This document shows positions 1 through 4,542 of a DNA stretch of 5,046 bases, piece by piece. The position numbers were made by a program, and so were the translations under genes. The notes beneath the pieces were generated by a model. The model saw only the letters and a program-made list of their open reading frames with translations. It made no database searches and had not been told where the DNA came from. The DNA is taken from NCBI GenBank assembly GCA_022704585.1, contig JAKJGD010000208.1, forward strand, positions 1 through 5,046, written 5' to 3'. The number at the start of each line of letters is the position of its first letter. The first letter of the stretch is position 1. The stretch is from Spirochaetota bacterium (GTDB lineage: Bacteria; Spirochaetota; UBA4802; UBA5550).

Positions 1-897
1 CTCTTTAAATCGCGGCGGATAGGCGCGGGCGAGGTGCTGTTTCGCGAGGGCGACGAAGGCAGCGAGATGTTCATCGTGCGGAGCGGCTCGGTGGCCACAT
101 CGATCCGCCTGCCCGACGGGAACGACCGGGAGATCGCCCGGTTCCGCGAAGGAAATTTTTTCGGGGAGATGTCCATATTCGAGAACGCGCGCCGCTCGGC
201 CACCTGCGCCGCCGCGGAAGAGAGCGTGCTGATCGGCCTGCACGAAAAGGACTTTTACCGAATCATCGAAGAGCATCCCGGCATAGCCACCAAGATCATG
301 TTCCGCATGCTGAACATAACGGCGCAGCGTCTCCGGGACACGGGCGAATTCCTGTCTGACATGGTACACTGGGGCGAGGCCGCGCGGCGGCGCGCCATCA
401 CGGACGAGCTTACAGGCGCTTACAACCGGCGCTTCCTGGACGAGGCCATGCCCGGCCATCTCGAGCGGGCGCGTAACACCGGCAACCCGCTCTCGGTCAT
501 CATGGTAGACCTGGACTTTTTCAGGGACATCAACGAGCAGTACGGGCATGAAACGGGGGACCGGTGCATCGTGGAGGTCGTCCGCGTGTTCAACCGCCTG
601 CTCCGGGAGAGCGATATTCTGGCACGCTTCGGCGGAGACGAGTTCACGATCCTCATGCCCGGGCTGCCATCCGCTGCCGCCATGGAGACGGCCGAGCGGG
701 CAAGGGCGGAGGTGGCGTCGATCGATATTTTGAAAGAGCTTCCGGGCACGGTCAAGGGGATCACGCTGAGCATGGGCGTGGCCGCGTTTCCGGATCACGG
801 AGGCGACATGCCTTCGCTCAAGCAGGCAGCAGACAGGGCCCTGTACCAGGCCAAGGAAAGCGGCAGGAACAGGACAGTATGTGCGGGCTCGAAATAA
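1..897 (+). CDS. Cyclic-nucleotide-binding domain / GGDEF diguanylate cyclase (5' partial)
   Basis: The reading frame is open to the first base, so the true start lies left of the window; the GTG at 34 is internal to the first domain. 298 residues are visible (numbered from base 1). Residues about 1-95 are a CAP-type cyclic-nucleotide-binding domain: the GDEGSEMF turn (17-24) and a phosphate-binding cassette with FGEM (54-57) and RRSAT (64-68), keeping the usual Glu and Arg. Residues about 96-133 form a helical linker that probably serves dimerisation. Residues about 134-298 are a GGDEF domain: DELTGAYNRR, DLDFFRDIN (170-178), GHETGD, the intact active-site GGDEF (211-215) and an RESD inhibitory I-site (202-205) placed five residues before it. 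The family condenses two GTP into c-di-GMP, and the I-site gives product inhibition. Gating by cAMP or cGMP is inference; other ligands are possible. No membrane segment is visible. The gene ends in TAA, 21 bp before the DHH gene, which is probably co-transcribed. Confidence 0.93.
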   Translation, partial: LFKSRRIGAGEVLFREGDEGSEMFIVRSGSVATSIRLPDGNDREIARFREGNFFGEMSIFENARRSATCAAAEESVLIGLHEKDFYRIIEEHPGIATKIMFRMLNITAQRLRDTGEFLSDMVHWGEAARRRAITDELTGAYNRRFLDEAMPGHLERARNTGNPLSVIMVDLDFFRDINEQYGHETGDRCIVEVVRVFNRLLRESDILARFGGDEFTILMPGLPSAAAMETAERARAEVASIDILKELPGTVKGITLSMGVAAFPDHGGDMPSLKQAADRALYQAKESGRNRTVCAGSK

Positions 898-903
898 TGT
901 GTG

Positions 904-909
904 AAGGAG
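904..909 (+). promoter_or_regulatory. Ribosome binding site of the DHH gene
   Basis: AAGGAG lies 9 bases before the ATG at 919. It decides the start: the in-frame GTG at 901 would place this site inside the coding region and has no comparable site before it. Confidence 0.8.
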
Positions 910-918
910 CCGGTTGAC

Positions 919-2073
919 ATGAACAAGCAGGCCATCGAAACCATCCACGAAAAAAACATGATCGTTGACAATATTATCCGTGCGTTCCAGGAAAAGAATT
1001 TTTTCCTCTTTCTCGGTCACAGGAACCCGGACGAGGACTGCATCGGCTCCATGGTCGCGTTCGCCCTGATCGTGGGCAAGTTTTCGAAAAAGGCTCATGT
1101 TCACATCACCGACAACGTGCACGAGCATTTCCAGTACCTCCTCAATATTTGCAGCCATAATGCGATCGGATGCTCGGCGTCCACGAACATCAATACCGAG
1201 GACGTCGACGTGATTGTCGTGTGTGATACGCCGAAACCCTCCATGATCGATGCGACCCCGCAGATGGAGGCGCTTCTGGCCAATCCCGGAATTCTGAAAA
1301 TTGAAGTCGATCATCACCTGGGCGCGGACAGCCAGTACATCGGCGACGAGGGGTATCGCCTGGTGACGGAGGCGACGTCGTCCGCAGAGCTTGTTGGCCA
1401 TGTCGCCCTCAAGCTGGCGAAACGCGAAGAGCTGATACAGCGCTACAACATCAACCACCTTCTTTCCCGCAATGTCGTGCTTTCAATTCTGACAGGGATC
1501 GTGGGCGATACGAACATGGGACTGTACATCAAGTCCAGGCGCCAGAAGCGGTACTACGATATTTTCAGCAACCTGTACAACGCGCTCCTGGTGCGGTCGA
1601 CCACGCAGGAATCGAACCTGATGAACAAGGACGAGGTGTTCCGGGAGATCCAGCGCCTCTCCACGGGAGAAGAGCGGTGCCACCGCTATTTCATGGACAG
1701 GAAGAAGTTCTCGGACTCGATCGCCTACGTGGTCCTTGACGGCGCGGACATGGAACGGCTGGCGACGGAGTTCGACAACGATACGATCGTGTCCGTTTCC
1801 CGTTCCATCGCGGACCACCTTGCCGAGGAAAGCGGGCGGCTCGGCCTGGTCGCGTACGACGATTCCTCGCAGTCGGGCCTGGTCCAGTTCCGGCTCCGCC
1901 GCGGGCAGGGGTTCAAGACGTTCGACGTACGCACGGTGCTCGAGCTGTTTTCAATCACGGACGGCGGAGGGCACGAGGGCGCTATCGGATTCAGGATACC
2001 ATTGAGCAGGATCGGCGATATCAATGATTTTGTAGCGAAGCTGGTGAACGGCATAGAAGCGGCGATACGGTAA
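919..2073 (+). CDS. DHH/DHHA1 family phosphoesterase (NrnA/GdpP-catalytic-domain-like)
   Basis: A 384-residue soluble protein. The DHH domain carries motif I HRNPDED (34-40, metal ligands His34, Asp38, Asp40), motif II CDTPKP (Asp103), motif III DHH (131-133) and motif IV GIVGDTN (Asp197). These are the complete set of Mn-binding residues of the RecJ/NrnA/GdpP superfamily. The C-terminal DHHA1 domain shows the substrate-binding DGGGHEGAIGF segment (348-358). Relatives include nanoRNase/PAP phosphatase NrnA and the c-di-AMP phosphodiesterases. The protein is somewhat longer than typical NrnA (about 320 residues), with an N-terminal helical lead of about 25 residues and a longer middle section (about 205-265). 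No membrane, PAS or CBS segments are visible, so it is not a full GdpP. Its place 21 bp behind a diguanylate cyclase makes pGpG or another short dinucleotide a reasonable substrate guess. Exact specificity cannot be read from the sequence. The start is set by AAGGAG at 904-909. Confidence 0.9.
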   Translation: MNKQAIETIHEKNMIVDNIIRAFQEKNFFLFLGHRNPDEDCIGSMVAFALIVGKFSKKAHVHITDNVHEHFQYLLNICSHNAIGCSASTNINTEDVDVIVVCDTPKPSMIDATPQMEALLANPGILKIEVDHHLGADSQYIGDEGYRLVTEATSSAELVGHVALKLAKREELIQRYNINHLLSRNVVLSILTGIVGDTNMGLYIKSRRQKRYYDIFSNLYNALLVRSTTQESNLMNKDEVFREIQRLSTGEERCHRYFMDRKKFSDSIAYVVLDGADMERLATEFDNDTIVSVSRSIADHLAEESGRLGLVAYDDSSQSGLVQFRLRRGQGFKTFDVRTVLELFSITDGGGHEGAIGFRIPLSRIGDINDFVAKLVNGIEAAIR

Positions 2074-2086
2074 AAGCCGGGACGGC

Positions 2087-2112
2087 CCGGGATGCCGCAC
2101 GCGGCATCCCGG
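2087..2112. terminator. Hairpin between convergent DHH and ssb genes, probable bidirectional terminator
   Basis: A perfect 11-bp inverted repeat (CCGGGATGCCG, 2087-2097, and CGGCATCCCGG, 2102-2112) with a 4-base loop. It lies 13 bases after the DHH stop and 9 bases after the ssb stop. Neither side has a classic long U run. Reading leftwards (ssb direction), a short CTTTTA follows about 10 bases beyond the stem, after a smaller GCCG/CGGC dyad (2076-2086). The structure is clear. Intrinsic termination is inferred from its position and may be inefficient, especially on the plus strand. Confidence 0.65.
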
Positions 2113-2121
2113 CGAGGCGGT

Positions 2122-2481
2122 TCAGGCGGATTTCCTCTCCTTCTCTCCTTCCGGCTTCTTCAGCGTCTCGAGAAAGCGTACCTCCTTGCCCACGATCTTG
2201 ATGCGGGACTGCTTTTTGCCCTCGGCGTTCTCCCACCGGTCCTGCCGGAGGGAGCCCACAACCATGAGCCGCCGTCCCTTGGAGACGTTGCCGGCGCATA
2301 TCTCGGCGAGCTTGTCCCATGCTTCCACGTCGATGAACGATACCTTCGGCTCGGAATCGTCTTTCGAGTAGTGGTTGACCGCCAGCGAGAAGCCGCATAC
2401 GCTCTTTCCCGTTTTCGTCTTTTTCAGCGCCGGATCCTGCGTCGCGCGCCCCTCGATGGTTACGATGTCGTAGTTTTGCAT
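2122..2481 (-). CDS. ssb: Single-stranded DNA-binding protein, short form without acidic tail
   Basis: A 119-residue OB-fold protein of the bacterial SSB family, which coats single-stranded DNA in replication, recombination and repair. Visible hallmarks are the N-terminal strand IVTIEGRATQDPALK (6-20), the TGKSVCGFSLAVN segment (24-36), FIDVEAWDKLAE (49-60) with the conserved aromatic Trp55, and KGRRLMVVGSLRQDRW (68-83), followed by the RIKIVGKEVRFLE strand. The OB fold therefore looks complete. Only about 14 residues follow it (LKKPEGEKERKSA), ending in a basic rather than acidic sequence. The DDxPF-like tip through which most SSBs recruit partner proteins is absent, as is the long Gly/Gln/Pro linker. 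There is a strong AAGGAG site before the ATG. It could be the main SSB of a lineage with short SSBs or an accessory paralogue; the window does not decide. Confidence 0.88.
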   Translation of the reverse strand: MQNYDIVTIEGRATQDPALKKTKTGKSVCGFSLAVNHYSKDDSEPKVSFIDVEAWDKLAEICAGNVSKGRRLMVVGSLRQDRWENAEGKKQSRIKIVGKEVRFLETLKKPEGEKERKSA

Positions 2482-2615
2482 ACTGTATCTCCTTGAATGT
2501 TGTTATACCGCTACAACGAACGGAACGGGCCGTGCGTGAAAAAAAACGGTGAATAATAAAAAAATATTGTGCCAATAGGCTTGACTGGCCGGGACCGGTA
2601 TGATACGGAAGGGAC
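2482..2615. promoter_or_regulatory. Divergent ssb / Smr-gene control region with A-rich tract
   Basis: This 134-bp gap is the only divergent intergenic region and must hold the starts of both transcripts unless they arise from far upstream. It contains a conspicuous A-rich block (about 2539-2569, two A runs) in otherwise G+C-rich DNA. On the minus strand TATAAC (2507-2502) is a fair -10 for ssb, but no good -35 is found at 16-18 bases. An inverted repeat GTTGT (2499-2503) / ACAAC (2513-2517) brackets that -10. On the plus strand TTGACT (2581-2586) and TATGAT (2599-2604) look like promoter boxes but are only 12 bases apart. The promoter assignment therefore stays open. No canonical LexA box (CTGT-N8-ACAG or GAAC-N4-GTTC) was seen. 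Confidence 0.5.
2489..2494 (-). promoter_or_regulatory. Ribosome binding site of ssb
   Basis: On the minus strand AAGGAG lies 7 bases before the ssb ATG (2481-2479). This is the best ribosome binding site in the window and fixes the start. Confidence 0.85.
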
Positions 2616-2912
2616 ATGGATGAGCGGGACGAGAACGGCGGAGCGGGAGAGTACGCTGACATCGACTTCGGATACGAGTGCGATCTCCACTTTTTCGAGC
2701 CGCGCGAGACGGCTGCGGTAGTCAGGGAGTTTATTCGCCAGGCAACGCAAAAGGGACTCTCGACGGTCAGGCTGGTTCACGGAAAGGGGAAATCTGCAAA
2801 AAAACGGGAGGCCTGCGATATCCTGGCTTCACACCCCGACGTTGTATCATTCAGGAACGAAGGGGCGAACTGGGGGGCGACCATCATCACTCTCGGGCGG
2901 AAGGGTTCTTGA
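2616..2912 (+). CDS. Small Smr-domain protein
   Basis: A 98-residue protein that is essentially one Smr (small MutS-related) domain after an acidic N-terminal stretch of about 20 residues. Landmarks are DLHFFEPRET (23-32), matching the LDLHG..xEA start of the domain, VRLVHGKGKS (51-60) with the signature HGKG (55-58), and the final WGATIITL strand (86-93). The Smr family includes stand-alone proteins and the C-terminus of MutS2; known members bind or nick DNA or RNA, so a nucleic-acid role is likely but not specified. Differences from consensus: the usual Gly after DLH is Phe, the G.LR segment after HGKG is replaced by KSAKKREA, and the Gly-Gly before GAT is NW. GGAAGGG (2607-2613) lies unusually close to the ATG. 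The 3' end overlaps the oppositely directed YlbF-like gene by 26 bp. Confidence 0.82.
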   Translation: MDERDENGGAGEYADIDFGYECDLHFFEPRETAAVVREFIRQATQKGLSTVRLVHGKGKSAKKREACDILASHPDVVSFRNEGANWGATIITLGRKGS

Positions 2913-3231
2913 TCCGCTCTATCACCGATTTAAGCAAATCGAGGTATTCCTTCTGGCTCTGGATGTAATCCTTCACCAGCCGGTTGTTTTCCAGCTCCTG
3001 CCGCATAAACTCATGCTCGGAGGAGGGCTCGGGGCCGATCGTCTCGCCGCGGGCGATCTTCTCGTTGATCTCCCTCCCCATGGCGACAAGGCGTGAATGA
3101 AGGTCCCGTGCCTTCCGGTCCCCGTTCATGTCGGCGCGGCATTCATTATAGCGTTTCGTGATCTCGTGCTCCCTGATTGCCCCGGCAAGGTCCCGCGCTT
3201 TCTCGATAATGATACTGACCTGTTCCTGCAT
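2887..3231 (-). CDS. YlbF/YmcA-family protein
   Basis: A 114-residue, almost wholly helical, charged protein. The pattern fits the Com_YlbF (DUF964) family: an N-terminal IIEKARDLAGAIREHEITKRYNE helix region (8-30), then a conserved small/charged DMNGDRKARDLHSRLV region (34-49), a middle linker rich in Pro and Glu (62-74), and a C-terminal helix with NRLVKDYIQSQKEYLDLL (83-100). In Bacillus subtilis YlbF and YmcA, with YaaT, form a complex that modulates RNase Y and development. No such function should be transferred directly to this organism. No signal peptide or membrane segment is visible. It starts 15 bp after the HAMP-like gene with no clear ribosome binding site, so it is probably co-transcribed with that gene and perhaps translationally dependent on it. 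The 3' end overlaps the Smr gene tail-to-tail, and no terminator is visible within that overlap. Confidence 0.78.
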   Translation of the reverse strand: MQEQVSIIIEKARDLAGAIREHEITKRYNECRADMNGDRKARDLHSRLVAMGREINEKIARGETIGPEPSSEHEFMRQELENNRLVKDYIQSQKEYLDLLKSVIERIKNPSARE

Positions 3232-3246
3232 TGTGAACCGTGCCTG

Positions 3247-3822
3247 CTATTGTTTCCCGGATTTCCGGACTGCCGCTACCATCTCCTTGAAGAGCTCGTA
3301 GAAGTCCTTCAATTCGTCCTTGTCGCGGAGGGGCCTGAGCTTCGGGTCCCTGCCCTCGATGATGTCCCTCATGAAGTTGGAGATGACGTAAATCGGGCCC
3401 GAGACCCGGTGTGTCTGCCGTATGAGTATTATATAAAGGAGGAGGCACTGGAACATCACGATGAACAGGATCGCAACCAGCAGGTACCTGTTGTAGGTGA
3501 TGATCGCGTTGTTGTGGGCGATGATGTTCTCGAGCGTTTCCATGTTCCGGTCGTGCTTGTCCGAGCTTGCCTTCATGGCTTCCGTCGTCGCGGGGTCGGC
3601 TTTCGAGTAGATCGTGGAGAGCATGGTGAATATATTATTCTCTATGTCGTAAATGTTCTGTATTTTCGAGTTGTTGTCGTTAAGTTTTGCCGTGTTATAC
3701 ACGACGCTGGCGGTAATGGCGCCCAGGATCACCGCGGTAACGAGCGTTACGACGCCTATGATGGAGAAGGTCGTCCGGAGCTGGTATTTCCTGTCGATAA
3801 TATACTGCTTTCTCTTCGTCAT
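3247..3822 (-). CDS. Two-pass membrane protein with HAMP-like C-terminus and no output domain
   Basis: 191 residues. A basic N-terminus (TKRKQYIIDRKYQLR) precedes a hydrophobic helix at about 18-41. A polar, mostly helical extracytoplasmic region of about 70 residues follows, then a second hydrophobic helix at about 113-134 and a cytoplasmic segment of about 55 residues resembling a HAMP domain: the Gly-Pro at 142-143 after the membrane, hydrophobic heptad positions, IIEGRDPKLRPLRDKDEL (154-171) and a second helix to about 186. This is the layout of the sensor half of a chemoreceptor or histidine kinase, with the protein ending just after HAMP. No kinase, methyl-accepting or GGDEF domain follows; the downstream gene is YlbF-like in a separate reading frame. 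A GAGG site (3829-3832) precedes the ATG. It may be a signalling partner or adaptor in the inner membrane. Exact function is unknown. Confidence 0.75.
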   Translation of the reverse strand: MTKRKQYIIDRKYQLRTTFSIIGVVTLVTAVILGAITASVVYNTAKLNDNNSKIQNIYDIENNIFTMLSTIYSKADPATTEAMKASSDKHDRNMETLENIIAHNNAIITYNRYLLVAILFIVMFQCLLLYIILIRQTHRVSGPIYVISNFMRDIIEGRDPKLRPLRDKDELKDFYELFKEMVAAVRKSGKQ

Positions 3823-3827
3823 CTCGT

Positions 3828-3833
3828 ACCTCG
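3828..3833 (-). promoter_or_regulatory. Ribosome binding site of the HAMP-like gene
   Basis: On the minus strand CGAGGT lies 5 bases before the ATG (3822-3820), giving moderate support for that start. Confidence 0.55.
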
Positions 3834-3866
3834 TATGCGGCGCGCAGGCAACGGCGCCGGATGCCC

Positions 3867-3896
3867 TATTCAGTCATGACCGGCGGCTAAAGTCAA
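3867..3896 (-). promoter_or_regulatory. Possible promoter of the HAMP-like / YlbF-like pair
   Basis: In the 114-bp gap after maf, the minus strand has TTGACT (3896-3891), a good -35 match. At 17-18 bases there are only weak -10 candidates (CTGAAT or TGAATA). A perfect 8-bp palindrome GTCATGAC (3873-3880) falls between them and could be an operator or chance. The gap size and the change of function from maf argue for a new transcription start here; the exact boxes are uncertain. Confidence 0.28.
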
Positions 3897-3936
3897 TATT
3901 TTTTCGGTCGGCCCCGCCGGCCCGCATGCGTGTGGC

Positions 3937-4539
3937 TCAGAGTCCGAAAAGGGTGGCCGCGGCATCCATCTCGGCCGCCATGGAAAAGAAGAGCCGGAGC
4001 GGGAAGCCGATGATGTTCGTTGCCGATCCGCGGAACCCCTCCACGATCATGCTCCCGTGCTCCTGGAAAGCGTAGGCGCCGGCCTTGTCGCGGTAATCGA
4101 TCGTGTCCAGGTATCGCCTGATGCCTGCGTCGTCGAGCTTTCTGAACGTGACCTCGGTTGCCTCGTACCCGATGCGGCCGCGGTCGGGACCGTGGCCTGA
4201 AGCGTGGAGGGCCATCGCGGTGATGACGCGGTGCGTCCTTCCCGCAAGGAGCCGGAGGATCCTCGCCGCGTCCTCAAGGCCGTCCGGCTTCCCGATGACG
4301 TGCCCGTCTATGGTAACGATCGTGTCCGCCGTGATGATGAGGGCCGCCCCCCCGGCGGCTGCGCCCGATTCGAGCACGGACCGGCACTTGTCGCCGGCGA
4401 TGCGCAGGGCGAATTCCTCCGGGCTTTCCGGGGGGCGGTGCGTCTCGTCCACCGACGGAGCCACTGCGGTGAATTCGCCGAAAAGGGAGCCGATGATCGA
4501 TTTACGCCGCGGGGACGTGGAGCCGAGCACTATCTTCAT
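3937..4539 (-). CDS. maf: Maf nucleoside triphosphate pyrophosphatase (YhdE type)
   Basis: 200 residues, normal family length. Maf proteins hydrolyse non-canonical or selected nucleoside triphosphates to the monophosphate and pyrophosphate in the cytoplasm, cleansing the nucleotide pool; some are linked to septum inhibition. Visible motifs: the substrate loop STSPRR (7-12), the ADTIV strand with catalytic Asp72, GKP (83-85), THRVITAMA (102-110), YRDKAGAYAFQ (149-159) and GSATNIIGFPL (171-181). The YxDKAGAY form is that of the YhdE/Maf branch (dTTP/UTP pyrophosphatase) rather than the YceF branch (7-methyl-GTP), which usually has EGKAGGY. The ATG lies 3 bases after the stop of the upstream RelA/SpoT gene. 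No convincing ribosome binding site is seen, which suggests translational coupling. Confidence 0.93.
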   Translation of the reverse strand: MKIVLGSTSPRRKSIIGSLFGEFTAVAPSVDETHRPPESPEEFALRIAGDKCRSVLESGAAAGGAALIITADTIVTIDGHVIGKPDGLEDAARILRLLAGRTHRVITAMALHASGHGPDRGRIGYEATEVTFRKLDDAGIRRYLDTIDYRDKAGAYAFQEHGSMIVEGFRGSATNIIGFPLRLFFSMAAEMDAAATLFGL

Positions 4540-4542
4540 GGA

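Noticed and set aside
34..36. GTG as the start of the cyclic-nucleotide-binding/GGDEF protein
   Set aside because: The upstream in-frame residues (LFKSRRIGAGE) match the usual beginning of the cyclic-nucleotide fold, so the gene extends left of the window.
420..773. Open frames on both strands inside the GGDEF region (420-917)
   Set aside because: They overlap the GGDEF domain in wrong frames and show no domain signature.
2581..2604. TTGACT plus TATGAT as a normal sigma-70 promoter for the Smr gene
   Set aside because: The 12-base spacing is far from the usual 16-18, so the pair is only noted within the control region.
2021..2662. A 213-codon open frame on the minus strand overlapping ssb and the intergenic region
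   Set aside because: It covers ssb in another frame, and its translation is Arg/Gly-rich without family resemblance, whereas the ssb frame gives a clear OB-fold protein with a strong ribosome binding site.
2926..2941. Inverted repeat CGATTT-AAGC-AAATCG just after the Smr stop as a terminator
   Set aside because: It has a 6-bp, A/T-rich stem and no U run, and lies inside the YlbF-like coding region. It is too weak to call.
3097..3879. A 260-codon open frame on the plus strand opposite the YlbF-like and HAMP-like genes
   Set aside because: It is the longest frame there, but its translation is Val/Arg/Asp-rich with no recognisable domain. It mirrors the minus-strand genes, whose membrane helices, HAMP-like end and YlbF pattern are coherent. 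G+C-rich DNA readily gives such antisense frames.
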